This document shows positions 19,767 to 27,995 of a stretch of DNA of 64,000 nucleotides, piece after piece. The notes under the pieces are model-generated. The model had not been told where the DNA came from, did no database searches, and saw only the letters and a program-made list of their open reading frames with translations. Positions within the stretch are counted from its first letter, which is position 1, and every line of letters starts with the position of its first letter. The stretch covers positions 372,001 through 436,000 of the forward strand of contig NZ_CP027433.1 in assembly GCF_002993285.1 (NCBI RefSeq). The letters are read 5' to 3'. The position numbers were made by a program, and so were the translations under genes. This stretch comes from Gordonia iterans. GTDB taxonomy: Bacteria > Actinomycetota > Actinomycetes > Mycobacteriales > Mycobacteriaceae.

Positions 19767-21407
19767 TCAGGACGAGGGCACGGGGGCGGCCGACTCTCCG
19801 GTGGACGGCGGCGTCGGCGTCTCCCGCGGAGTCTGGGTGGTCGTCTCCGTGGGGGTCGTCTCCGTGGGTGTCGGCGCCGGAGACGGCGTGTCCTCCGTGG
19901 TGGTCGTGCGCTCCGGGGTCGTCGTGGCGCTGGTGGACGGAGCAGCCAGGGTCTGCCACGACGCCCGCACCACGGCGATCGGCGCGGTCTGCCCGACCGG
20001 AGTCACCCGCCACACGCGAGCGGCATCCGCCGAGACGGCGCTCTCGACCGCCGTCTTCGTCAGATCCGCCGCCCGGAATGTGAGGCGGGCGCACTCCGGG
20101 GCGTTGCCCGGGGCCGGGCTGACCGTCGCGGTCGCGAAGGTCGTCGGCAAGGTGCACGTCACCTCGCGGCCGTCGTCGTCGAAGGTCAGCGAACCGATGG
20201 CATCGCCACTGCTGGCGGGGTCGAACACCGTCGCCGTCTCCCGGTCCGCACTCGGCGACGACTCGCCCGTGGAGGGTGCGCCGGGGTCGGCCGGGGCCGG
20301 CTGGCCGGCGTCGGATGCGTGCACGTCCGGAGCGCCTGACGATGCGGTGGCATCGTTGCGGAACGGATCGTCGCCGTTGTTCTCGGCCGCCTCGACCACC
20401 TCGGCGGCGGGCCCGGTCTGCTGCGCACCGGCGAGCCCGTTCGCCGTCGCTTCCTCCTCGTCGTCGAACGAGACCGCCACGTTCGTCGCCGCGGCGCGCT
20501 CGACGGTGAACTCGGGGGTGCCCTCCGGGCGGGGCGGCAGATTCAGCAGGTCGCCGACGGGGGTGGCGACCAGGGCGCCGGTGACGGTGTCGATCAGCCG
20601 CAGCACGTCGGTCGGCGAGAGACCGGGCGGCGGGGTCTGCTGGACCACGGTGGTGTTGTTGGTGACGTACGTGTTGTTGGTCGTCACCTTGTACGTGTAT
20701 CGCGGCTGGTAGCCGGGCCACCGGTCGCCCCGGACGCGGTAGCCGCCGATCGGTGCGGCGGCAGGCGGGCGCAGTGGGTTGCCGCACGCGCACGCGACTC
20801 GGGGAACACCCGCGGCGTCGACGAAGACGGCGGTCCCGGACTGCAGCACCGATTGAAACGCCCGTGCGCCCCCGCTGGAGTACGAGTGGTTGGTGACCCA
20901 CGTGTCCGCGGTCAGCACCACCGGAGTGAGGGAGTCGAGGTACCAGGGGATGTCCTGCGGCCGGATGCCCTGGACCGCGGCCCAGGCGCGAGCCGCACCC
21001 GGATTGGCGGACAGTCGATTGCCCAGCGCGGCCGCATCGCACGACGCCGTGCCAGGCGTCGCGTAGAGGCCGGGCGCGGTGCCGTTGACCAGGCGCACCC
21101 CGGCGCCGGCGGCCGTCTCCACCCGGGGCGCCGCGGGCTGGACCTTGTTGGTGAGCACGACGGAGTCCGTGAAGGGATCCTCGCCGGAATCGTTCGCGGC
21201 CCGCAGGGTGAGGCTCGGCAACGGCGCCTTTCCCGTCGCCTCGAAGATCAGCTGGTTGGCGACCAGCGCGACGATCACCGCGAGAACGACGACGATTGCG
21301 GACAGCGCGATGGTCAGCCGGCGCTGGTTGCGCTTGGCGGCCGGAACAGCGGGCGGGTGGTGCGGACTCTGGGGGAAGCCGTGACCCCCTGGCGGCGGGT
21401 ACGTCAT
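19767..21407 (-). CDS. DUF6777 family membrane-anchored protein
   Basis: A 546-residue protein with a proline-rich cytosolic start, one membrane helix (residues about 31-52) and a large outer region. The outer part begins with LTLRAANDSGEDPFTDSV and includes GLYATPGTASCD, a WYLDSLTPVVLTADTWVTNH segment and a CACGNPL motif, all matching what I remember of DUF6777 proteins of Streptomyces and relatives. A low-complexity Pro/Thr/Glu tail follows. The role is unknown; a cell-surface position is clear. It is a single gene. Confidence 0.75.
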   Translation of the reverse strand: MTYPPPGGHGFPQSPHHPPAVPAAKRNQRRLTIALSAIVVVLAVIVALVANQLIFEATGKAPLPSLTLRAANDSGEDPFTDSVVLTNKVQPAAPRVETAAGAGVRLVNGTAPGLYATPGTASCDAAALGNRLSANPGAARAWAAVQGIRPQDIPWYLDSLTPVVLTADTWVTNHSYSSGGARAFQSVLQSGTAVFVDAAGVPRVACACGNPLRPPAAAPIGGYRVRGDRWPGYQPRYTYKVTTNNTYVTNNTTVVQQTPPPGLSPTDVLRLIDTVTGALVATPVGDLLNLPPRPEGTPEFTVERAAATNVAVSFDDEEEATANGLAGAQQTGPAAEVVEAAENNGDDPFRNDATASSGAPDVHASDAGQPAPADPGAPSTGESSPSADRETATVFDPASSGDAIGSLTFDDDGREVTCTLPTTFATATVSPAPGNAPECARLTFRAADLTKTAVESAVSADAARVWRVTPVGQTAPIAVVRASWQTLAAPSTSATTTPERTTTTEDTPSPAPTPTETTPTETTTQTPRETPTPPSTGESAAPVPSS

Positions 21408-21687
21408 GCCATCTCCTAGCGAGGGAATCGGTGTCGGACTGAACGGTAGATATCGTTCACTCGAAACATCGCCGGGAAATGCGGCGTCGTATCACCCTGC
21501 CGGCGAATTCCCACTTTCGGTCGACACCCGTGTCGGGGCCTCGCCGATTGATCAGCGCACCCGGTCACGCCCCGCCGGAATGACGCTGATCGGGTGTCGA
21601 TGCGGCACATTTCCTGCAGGTCGGGTCACAATGGGGCAGGTCGAACGACGGCCGCGTCCTGACAATCCCGACGAAGGGTAGCGATCA

Positions 21688-22191
21688 ATGGCTAAGAACG
21701 AACTCCTCAAGCGGCTCGAAAAGGAAGTCCGGCGTCTCTCCGACGAAGTGATGGCGCTGCGCGACACGCTGAGCGCCAAGAGCCCGATCGGCAAGAAGGC
21801 CAAGCCGGAATCCGCGAAACCTGCGCCGACCGCCAAGCCCGCGGCGGCCAAGAAGCCGGAGCCGGCCGCCAAGCCCGTCGCAGCGAAGAAGTCCGAGCCG
21901 GTCGAGTCGGCGGCTGCCAAGCCCGCGGCGAAGAAGCCTCAGCCGGCCAAGCCCGCTGCGACCAAGTCTGCTGCGACCAAGTCTGCTGCGAAGAAGCCCG
22001 CTGCGTCGAAGCCCGCTGCGTCGAAGCCGGCGGGGAAGTCCGCGCCGGCCAAGAAGGCTGACAAGCCCGCGGCGAAGGCCGCCAAGCCGAAGGCGAAGAC
22101 CGTCGCCGAGCTCAAGGCCGAGGCCAAGGCCAAGGGAATCAAGGGATACTCGACGATGAAGAAGTCGGAGCTGATCGCCGCGCTGGGTTGA
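21688..22191 (+). CDS. Lysine/alanine-rich histone-like protein with C-terminal Rho-N-like domain
   Basis: A 167-residue, very basic protein. A short coiled N-terminus (ELLKRLEKEVRRLSDEVMAL) is followed by about 90 residues of Lys/Ala/Pro repeats with AAKKP/AAKP units, like histone H1 or the tails of mycobacterial HupB. The last 30 residues (VAELKAEAKAKGIKGYSTM then KKSELIAAL) form a Rho-N/SAP-like nucleic-acid-binding fold. I infer binding to DNA or RNA. The same end domain recurs at the N-terminus of the protein at 37120-37707. The gene stands alone, with 280 bases upstream of no other visible content. Confidence 0.8.
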   Translation: MAKNELLKRLEKEVRRLSDEVMALRDTLSAKSPIGKKAKPESAKPAPTAKPAAAKKPEPAAKPVAAKKSEPVESAAAKPAAKKPQPAKPAATKSAATKSAAKKPAASKPAASKPAGKSAPAKKADKPAAKAAKPKAKTVAELKAEAKAKGIKGYSTMKKSELIAALG

Positions 22192-22239
22192 TCGGCGACC
22201 GTCCCGCCGCAGTGGCTTCCGACCGGACCGGCGGCTCGG

Positions 22240-22635
22240 TCACAGGCCGATGGCCGCAGGATCGTCAGTGGAGACGATCTGCGCACCGAGCGGAAGCAGG
22301 GCGATCGGGATCATCTTGAAGCTGGCGACGCCGAGTGGAATACCGATGATGGTGAGGCACAAGGCGATTCCGGTGGTGAGGTGACCGATGGCCAGCCAGA
22401 TCCCGGCGAAGATCAACCAGATCACGTTGCCGATCGTCGACGCCGCTCCCGCCTCTGGATTGCGGACTACCGTCCGTCCGAACGGCCAGAGCGCGTAGTT
22501 CGCCATCCGGAACGAGGCGATCCCGAATGGGATGGTGATGATCAGAATGCAGCAGATCACCCCGGCGACCACATAGCCGACCGCCATCCAGAATCCGCAG
22601 AGCACCAGCCACAGCACGTTCAGAATCGTCCTCAT
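22240..22635 (-). CDS. YccF domain membrane protein
   Basis: A 131-residue membrane protein consisting of two similar halves, each with two hydrophobic stretches and the family motif (IPFGIASFRMANYALWPFG and IPLGVASFKMIPIALLPLG). This tandem YccF (DUF307) layout is characteristic. The function of YccF proteins is unknown. The start at 22635 is supported by position; an ATG three codons earlier is also possible. It is a single gene divergent from the neighbouring MITE-like element. Confidence 0.85.
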   Translation of the reverse strand: MRTILNVLWLVLCGFWMAVGYVVAGVICCILIITIPFGIASFRMANYALWPFGRTVVRNPEAGAASTIGNVIWLIFAGIWLAIGHLTTGIALCLTIIGIPLGVASFKMIPIALLPLGAQIVSTDDPAAIGL

Positions 22636-22693
22636 GGGCTCCATTGTGCGCCTGTTCGCGACGTTCGTCCCTGCTCGCGACATGTTCCGATGT

Positions 22694-22861
22694 CTAGTGT
22701 CCCGTGTCGAAAGTTCTTTCGCGGTATGCCGGGGCCCGATGAACGTCTGGCGGCGTTGTCCTCGGTCGCCGATACCTGCCGGTATCCCTCCCTCGTCCGC
22801 CTTGCCGGCCGCCCATCGGACTCCCGGCAACCATCGAGAAACTCCCAACACGGGACACTAG
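22694..22861. mobile_element. MITE-like element with terminal inverted repeats
   Basis: A 168-bp non-coding stretch is bounded by perfect 14-base inverted repeats: CTAGTGTCCCGTGT at 22694-22707 and ACACGGGACACTAG at 22848-22861. Similarity continues imperfectly inward for about 10 more bases. Both ends carry CTAG, in which a TA duplication could lie, the target site preferred by IS630-type transposons. No transposase is encoded, so this would be a non-autonomous copy mobilised in trans. Confidence 0.65.
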
Positions 22862-22864
22862 AAT
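22859..22864 (+). promoter_or_regulatory. -10 box at the MITE edge, probable leaderless start
   Basis: TAGAAT matches the -10 consensus (TANNNT) and ends 6 bases before the ATG at 22871, the spacing expected if transcription starts at the A of the start codon. The first three bases are the end of the terminal repeat. There is no ribosome-binding site. No good -35 is visible. Confidence 0.5.
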
Positions 22865-22870
22865 GAATCC

Positions 22871-23116
22871 ATGTCACGAACTGCGCGCGAAGCGCTGTGG
22901 TCGACGGCCGCGACCATCATTCTGCCGCTGCGGTTTCTGGCGACCCTCGCCTGCGTGATCTTCATCATGCTCTGGCTGGTCACCGCGTTCCGCGACTCGT
23001 TGCTCAACGTCTGGCTCTGGTGGTCGATAGGAGCGGTCGGCGTCATGTTCCTGTCGACGTACGGCTACAGCTGGTTGCGCGTGCAGTATCCGGCGCCGAA
23101 GAACGACGAGGACTAA
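22871..23116 (+). CDS. Small two-helix membrane protein
   Basis: An 81-residue protein with two hydrophobic segments (about residues 16-40 and 47-65) and a charged tail (PAPKNDED). I do not recognise a family. It is preceded directly by the MITE-like element, whose right end forms its -10 box, and has no ribosome-binding site, so the message is probably leaderless. The neighbouring YccF gene is divergent. Confidence 0.6.
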   Translation: MSRTAREALWSTAATIILPLRFLATLACVIFIMLWLVTAFRDSLLNVWLWWSIGAVGVMFLSTYGYSWLRVQYPAPKNDED

Positions 23117-23196
23117 GACACTAGCGCGCCAGCCGGTCGTCGGGTCGGCGGTGTCGCCGAGCGGGAACAGGCGTGGATGGACGCGCGACGGGGACC

Positions 23197-23769
23197 TCAG
23201 AACTGTACGTCGGGCCGCTCGGTCGCGGCGGCGGGCGCCTGGTAGAACTCGCGGGCCTTGACTCCGGCCATCGGCGCGAAGAACATCCACGGCAGCGTCT
23301 TGACCAGCTGGTTCAGTCGGGAGACGGCGTCGTTGTAGTACTGCCGGGCGAAGGAGAGCTTGTTCTCGGTCTCGGCGAGCTCGGTCTGCAGCGCCAGGAA
23401 GTTCGGCGCGGCCTGCAGCTGCGGGTAGTTCTCGGCGACGGCGAAGAGCCGGCCCAGGGCGCCACTCATCTGCGCCTCGGCAGCAGCCTTGGCGGAGACG
23501 TCGTGCCCCTGCGCGGCCTGCTGCACGGTGGTGCGTGCGGCGGTGACGGCTTCGAGGACGCCGGACTCGTGCGCGGCGTAGCCCTTGACGGTGTTGACCA
23601 GGTTCGGGATCAGGTCGGCACGGCGGGTCAGCTGGACGTCGATTCCGCCCATCGCCTCCTCGCACAGGATGTCCGCCTTGCGGAGCTTGTTGAAGCCGAT
23701 GATCCCGAACAGGGCCAACAGCACGACGATGACGAGAACGACGGCGACGATGATCAAGGCGGTGGTCAT
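23197..23769 (-). CDS. LemA family protein
   Basis: A 190-residue protein with one N-terminal membrane helix and the LemA core: YNKLRKADIL-like start (FNKLRKADILCEEA), RRADLIPNLVNTVKGYAAHE, and FARQYYNDAVSRLN. LemA proteins are envelope proteins of unclear role, frequently encoded next to DUF2207/TPM proteins, as here: the DUF2207 gene lies 70 bp upstream in the same orientation, so they are likely cotranscribed. Confidence 0.92.
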   Translation of the reverse strand: MTTALIIVAVVLVIVVLLALFGIIGFNKLRKADILCEEAMGGIDVQLTRRADLIPNLVNTVKGYAAHESGVLEAVTAARTTVQQAAQGHDVSAKAAAEAQMSGALGRLFAVAENYPQLQAAPNFLALQTELAETENKLSFARQYYNDAVSRLNQLVKTLPWMFFAPMAGVKAREFYQAPAAATERPDVQF

Positions 23770-23839
23770 GGGAATTCTCTTCCGATGGGGGACTGACTGC
23801 CATTATGCGTCCATTGCGGAGGTCGGCTCCGGCCGTTGG

Positions 23840-25657
23840 TCACCAGGAACCGCCGCCTCCGCCGCCTCCGCCGCCGCCGGAGAAGCCGCCGCCGAAGCTG
23901 CCGCCGCCTCCGCTGCTGCTGGACGACTGCGACTCGGTATACGCCGACAGCGACGACTGCAGGCTGGATTCGAAGCTGCTGAACGCCGACCCGCCTGCCC
24001 CGAAGCCGCCGATTCCGTGCACTCCGTAGAAGCCGCCGCCGAACCAGACCGGCTCGGGCGGCTCGTGCCCGGTCGCGTAGCGGTACTTGTCGGCCCAGGC
24101 GTCGGCGCAGTCGAAGGCGATCGCGTACGGGATGTAGTCGGTGTAGAGCTCCTTGTGGGCGCTGAAATCCAACCGTTCCTGATTGGAGCGGGTGGAGAGG
24201 AGTCGCTCGAAGCCGGCGGCCCGGGACCAGACTTCGCGGCCGAGCCGGGTACGACGAGTGCCCACCCCCGACGACCACAGGCCCGCGCCGCCGACGGCGA
24301 ACGCGGCCGCCGGCAGCGCCCAGACGGTGGCCGGCAGCAGCCCGAAGATCAGCAGACCGGCGGCGACGAGAAGGGCGACCGCCGTGAGTGCGCGTCCCAG
24401 GTTCTCGGAGTTGCTGTGCGCCACGGTGCCGCTCGACGCGCCCCAGCCCTTCACCGCGCCCTCCAGTGATCCTTGCGCCGCGCTGAGCTTCTGGCCCGCG
24501 GACACGCTGCCGTCGGCCCGGAAGGTCTGACCCGCTGCGGCCAGACCCAGCGAGGAGAGCACCGAGCGCGCGGCCGGGTCGAGCGTGTTCCTCAGGTCCG
24601 GTGTCACCGTCGAGTGGACGGTCCAGTCGCCGCCCTTGCGTTCGAGGCGCACGGCGCCCTCTTCGGCGAGATGGAACAGGGTGGCGACCAGGGCCTTCTT
24701 CGGCATCGCCTCGTAGGCGACGTAGTAGCTCTGCGCCGGTCCCAGCACCCCGCCCGACCGTTGCGGATCCTCGGGCGGCCCGTACATCACCGGCCGCAGC
24801 GGCGGCTTCTCCCGGCTGCGCAGCGTCCACCAGACTCCGAGGCCGAGGGTGACGGCAGACAGTGCCAGGGCGGCGATCAGACCGCCGACCGAGCGGCCGA
24901 AGACCGGATCGAAGCGGATCGACCACGGCAGCACGGTGCGGTCCGGCGCGGGGAACGGGAGATCGGCCCGCACGGCGACGCCGGTCATCGGCGGCAATTG
25001 TCCGGTGGTGACCACGCGCGTGTTCGCATCCGGCGCGGCGATCCGGCAGTCGATGCCGCGGTTCGTCGCGCAGGTGAACGAGACCGGCTCCTCCGGCAAG
25101 CGGAGGATGCTCTCGGACTTGACGATCGTCATCTGCCAACCGTCGGCCACCACCCGCCAGAGGAAGCGGGAGGTCTTGTCGCTGCCCCAGCTGGAGGTGT
25201 CGCCGCGGTGGGCCGGTGACCCGCCCGGTGCCAGCACGCCGTCGACCCGGTACTTGATGACGTAGGTGTGCGCGCCCGGACTCACGTACCGGTTCGGATC
25301 ACCGATCTTGGCGACACGGTAGCGGTCGCGCTGCTCCCAGCTCAGCTCGAACGGGACGGCTGCGCCGTCCATGGTGATCGAGATGTCCTGCGGCGGAAAG
25401 CGAGTCCCGCGATTGCTGGTGTCCGAGACGTCCCAGAACCGGAAGATGCCGTGCCGGCCGTAGGGGAACTCGGCGGTCACCGTCTCCGTCGCGTTCAGGG
25501 AGCCGTCCCGGTGCACCGTGACGTCGGCCCGGTAATCGGTGATCACCACCGGGTCGGAGGAGATGGAGCCGGACGACGTGGAAAAGCTGATCAGCGGCAG
25601 AAAGATCCCGAAGGCGGTGAGGAGCAGGACCGCCGCCGACATCAGGACGCGCTTCAT
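23840..25657 (-). CDS. DUF2207 membrane protein
   Basis: A 605-residue protein with a signal peptide (first 25 residues), an extracellular DUF2207 domain (DYRADVTVHRDGSLNATETV ... HGIFRFW), one membrane helix around residue 260, a cytosolic middle, two further helices near 430-470, and a Ser/Gly-rich C-terminus ending in ten consecutive glycines and SW. Family members are found with LemA and have unknown function in the cell envelope. The ATG at 25657 gives the complete signal peptide. Confidence 0.9.
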   Translation of the reverse strand: MKRVLMSAAVLLLTAFGIFLPLISFSTSSGSISSDPVVITDYRADVTVHRDGSLNATETVTAEFPYGRHGIFRFWDVSDTSNRGTRFPPQDISITMDGAAVPFELSWEQRDRYRVAKIGDPNRYVSPGAHTYVIKYRVDGVLAPGGSPAHRGDTSSWGSDKTSRFLWRVVADGWQMTIVKSESILRLPEEPVSFTCATNRGIDCRIAAPDANTRVVTTGQLPPMTGVAVRADLPFPAPDRTVLPWSIRFDPVFGRSVGGLIAALALSAVTLGLGVWWTLRSREKPPLRPVMYGPPEDPQRSGGVLGPAQSYYVAYEAMPKKALVATLFHLAEEGAVRLERKGGDWTVHSTVTPDLRNTLDPAARSVLSSLGLAAAGQTFRADGSVSAGQKLSAAQGSLEGAVKGWGASSGTVAHSNSENLGRALTAVALLVAAGLLIFGLLPATVWALPAAAFAVGGAGLWSSGVGTRRTRLGREVWSRAAGFERLLSTRSNQERLDFSAHKELYTDYIPYAIAFDCADAWADKYRYATGHEPPEPVWFGGGFYGVHGIGGFGAGGSAFSSFESSLQSSLSAYTESQSSSSSGGGGSFGGGFSGGGGGGGGGGSW

Positions 25658-25718
25658 GCGTCGATCCTAGTGGTTGTGTCTCCACGGCGGTCGAACCCCG
25701 ACGGGACGGCCGACTGTG

Positions 25719-25757
25719 TTCCGCGGATCCGAGCGCTCAGCGCGCAGATCCGCGGAA
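25719..25757. terminator. Hairpin between the DUF937 and DUF2207 genes
   Basis: Perfect 11-base arms TTCCGCGGATC (25719-25729) and GATCCGCGGAA (25747-25757) flank a 17-base loop. It lies after the stop of the DUF937 gene and before the start of the DUF2207 gene, so it separates their transcripts. Just downstream (25790-25812) is a copy of the dispersed GGTCGAGCGAAGTCGAGAC-type palindrome. Confidence 0.6.
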
Positions 25758-25819
25758 GGGTTGTGTCTCGGCCGCGGGAAGTGCCACCCCTGGTCGAGCG
25801 AAGTCGAGACCCGGCGGTG

Positions 25820-26410
25820 CTACTTGCCGCCGAGGATGCCGCCCAGAATCGAGCCGAGCGGATTGTCGCCGCCTTTGCCGCCGCCCCCGCCGAGCACGCT
25901 GCCCAGGAGGTCGCCGAGCCCCCCGCCGGAGCTCTTGTTGCCGCCGCCGAGCATGCCGCCCAGCAGATCGCCGAGACCGCCGTCGGTCTGGGTGCCGCCC
26001 TTGGCGCCGCCGAACTGGCTCATCACGTAGCTGAGCACGATCGGGGCGAGGATCGGTAGCAGCTTCTTCACCAGGCCCTGGTCGACCGCCGCGGCAGGGA
26101 CCGCGCCGCTGATGCCTTGGGCGACGGAGTCCTGCTGGTCGCCGAACAGCTTGCCGACGATCTTCTGCCCGTCTGCGGTGTCGACCTTCTCCACGTCGAT
26201 GGCCCCGTCGGCGAGACCGTCGTCGTGCTTCTCGAGCGCACCGGCCAGCGCGGCGGACGACTCCTCGCTACCGGTCTGCGCGGCCAAGCCGGCGACCATG
26301 GTGGGGAGCGCGGCCGCCGCTGCGGCGCGCACGTCGTCGGGGCTGGCGCCGACCTTCGTGGCGAGGTCGTCGATCGGCAGGCGGTTCAGGAGATCGTTGA
26401 GGTCGGCCAT
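25820..26410 (-). CDS. DUF937 family protein
   Basis: A 196-residue acidic protein with the DUF937 pattern: an N-terminal helical part (MADLNDLLNRLPIDDLATKV), a central segment IVGKLFGDQQDSVAQGISG, and a C-terminus built of GLGDLLG / GGGG repeats (three similar GGxGDLLG blocks). YidB-like proteins of this family have no established role. The ATG at 26410 has an AGCGAGAG-type site upstream. It stands alone. Confidence 0.85.
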   Translation of the reverse strand: MADLNDLLNRLPIDDLATKVGASPDDVRAAAAAALPTMVAGLAAQTGSEESSAALAGALEKHDDGLADGAIDVEKVDTADGQKIVGKLFGDQQDSVAQGISGAVPAAAVDQGLVKKLLPILAPIVLSYVMSQFGGAKGGTQTDGGLGDLLGGMLGGGNKSSGGGLGDLLGSVLGGGGGKGGDNPLGSILGGILGGK

Positions 26411-26488
26411 GACACTCTCGCTTCTGCTCGGTGCGGCCCGTGCCGCGCTGTGTCGTGATTCTGCCACGCGCGACCGCACGGACGACGC

Positions 26489-26592
26489 TCCCGAGTATCA
26501 ATCCTCCTGCCGAGTGTCGATCCGCCTCCTGCGGACTCCCGGAGGTCCGCGGGAACGAGAACCACAATCGGGAAGCGGATCGACACGCGGGA
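26489..26592. repeat. Dispersed intergenic palindromic repeat, copy A
   Basis: The stretch is bounded by TCCCGAGTATCAATCC (26489-26504) and GGATCGACACGCGGGA (26577-26592), which are imperfect inverted repeats. Internal phrases such as CGAGTGTCGATCC and ATCGGGAA recur at 54291-54428. It fills most of the 300-base gap between the DUF937 gene and the alpha/beta hydrolase gene. No gene was seen in that gap. Confidence 0.5.
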
Positions 26593-26714
26593 ACGGCCAA
26601 GAGGCGGGCGCCGACCCGGACCATTGCGGCTGCTGATCCGAGTTGGGTGTACTCGTCCGGAACGGGATCTCCGTGGGTCCGGGCCGGGGGCGAAACCGGC
26701 AGCGCGCCCGCCGG

Positions 26715-27725
26715 TCACACGCGCACGTACTGGTCCAGGAAGTTCTTCAGCTCCCGGACCGCCTTGCGCGAATCCGGAGTGAAGTAGGGGAACATCTGGA
26801 ACACGTGGCCCTGTCCGGGCCACTCCTGAAGGGTGGAACTGCCGCCCGCGGCCAGGATCCCCGCATGAATTGCGCGGGCGTCGTCGGCCATCACCTCGCG
26901 GCCGCCGAACTGGATGAGCGTGTCGGGGACGGCCATGTCGCTCGTGAGCCGGATGCGCATGCGCGGATGGCTCGAGGGGGCTGCTCCGGTGTAGAGGCGG
27001 AGCAGGCGCTGGGCGCCGACGGCGTCGATGTGCGGGTCGCGCACGCCCGACCGCTCCAGGGCGCACGCCGTATCGAAGCTCGGGTCGTACAACGGCGAGA
27101 TCAGCAGCATCGCGGCCGGCTGGGGGACCCCGTCGCGGTGATTGGCCGCAATCAGGTCCTGCGCCAGATGCCCGCCCGCGGAATCCCCGGCGACGACGAT
27201 CTGCTCGGCAGAGAACCCCTGATCGAGGAGCCAGCGGTAGCCGCGGACGGCGTCGTCGCCGCCGGCCGGGAACCGGTGGCCCGGACCGAGCCGGTAATCC
27301 AGGCTGAAGGCGCCGATCCCGGTCCGTCGCACGAGCCGCGCGACGATGCCGCGATGAGTGCGCGGCGAACAGATCAGGTAGCCGCTGCCGTGCAGGTAGT
27401 AGAGGATGCTGCGGTCCGACGACGGGTCGGGCAGCCCGCCGCCGAGGCGATCGGCCTCGTGCACCCACTCGCCGCGCACGTGCCCGGCGTCGTGCCGCAC
27501 CTTCACCTTCGTGACGCGCGTTCCCCGGGGCACCGGGCTGATGGCCGAGAGCGACGCGTTCAGCGCCGGTCGCATCACCCGCAGCCCGACCGGCGCGACC
27601 ATGGGCACCTGGCCCGCAGCGGCGATCATCGGCCGGGCGCTGTTGCGCCAGACGAACCCGTTCAGGGCGCGGGCGCGGCGCGAACCGCGGGCGCGCAGAC
27701 CGTCGGAGACTTCGGTGTCGACCAC
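26715..27725 (-). CDS. Alpha/beta hydrolase, HSL-type esterase/lipase
   Basis: A 336-residue hydrolase of the hormone-sensitive-lipase class. It has the oxyanion-hole motif in altered form, HGSGY (residues 112-116 in this frame, where HGGGF/A is usual), the nucleophile elbow GDSAGG (Ser182) and a C-terminal histidine in WPGQGHVFQMF; the acidic residue should lie in GGREVMADDA. It would hydrolyse short acyl esters or lipids. The frame stays open upstream to 27896; I prefer the GTG at 27725 because the extra residues are low-complexity and lie over the GlnR-type box. The start is uncertain. Confidence 0.8.
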   Translation of the reverse strand: MVDTEVSDGLRARGSRRARALNGFVWRNSARPMIAAAGQVPMVAPVGLRVMRPALNASLSAISPVPRGTRVTKVKVRHDAGHVRGEWVHEADRLGGGLPDPSSDRSILYYLHGSGYLICSPRTHRGIVARLVRRTGIGAFSLDYRLGPGHRFPAGGDDAVRGYRWLLDQGFSAEQIVVAGDSAGGHLAQDLIAANHRDGVPQPAAMLLISPLYDPSFDTACALERSGVRDPHIDAVGAQRLLRLYTGAAPSSHPRMRIRLTSDMAVPDTLIQFGGREVMADDARAIHAGILAAGGSSTLQEWPGQGHVFQMFPYFTPDSRKAVRELKNFLDQYVRV

Positions 27726-27775
27726 GATGCGACAGTACGACGGAAATGTTCCAACGCCGGGGCGGCGGGCCCGTC

Positions 27776-27813
27776 GAGACGGTTTCGTAACAACCGCGTT
27801 TCGCCGATATGAC
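27776..27813 (-). promoter_or_regulatory. GlnR-type binding site upstream of gltB
   Basis: Read on the minus strand, the site is GTCAT-n6-GAAAC-n6-GTTAC-n6-GTCTC. The known actinobacterial GlnR box is gTnAC-n6-GaAAC repeated twice; here the two inner half-sites match fully, the outer ones partly, and all spacings are exactly 6. It is about 180 bases upstream of gltB, in the divergent region shared with the hydrolase gene, so GlnR could control gltBD by nitrogen supply. Confidence 0.55.
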
Positions 27814-27995
27814 GCAGAGTTTTGCCCGGGCGCCCCTCTGCGTGGCAGAATCGAGGGCACTGCGCTCGAGTGTGTTGCACCGAGCGAAACCAGCAACGAA
27901 GCTGATCTTCCCGGCGACGTACAGCCACGTCGACTCTCCCGGGACTTCTCCAGTACGTATCAGTGCGCAGCGTGGCGTACGGAGTAGGCAGATCC

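Noticed and set aside
22731-22860. A short protein encoded inside the MITE-like element
   Set aside because: The frame has no start with a ribosome-binding site and runs through the terminal repeat; the element looks non-coding.
26644-27812. Plus-strand frame opposite the alpha/beta hydrolase
   Set aside because: The minus-strand frame carries the GDSAGG and HGSGY motifs; the plus frame is a shadow.
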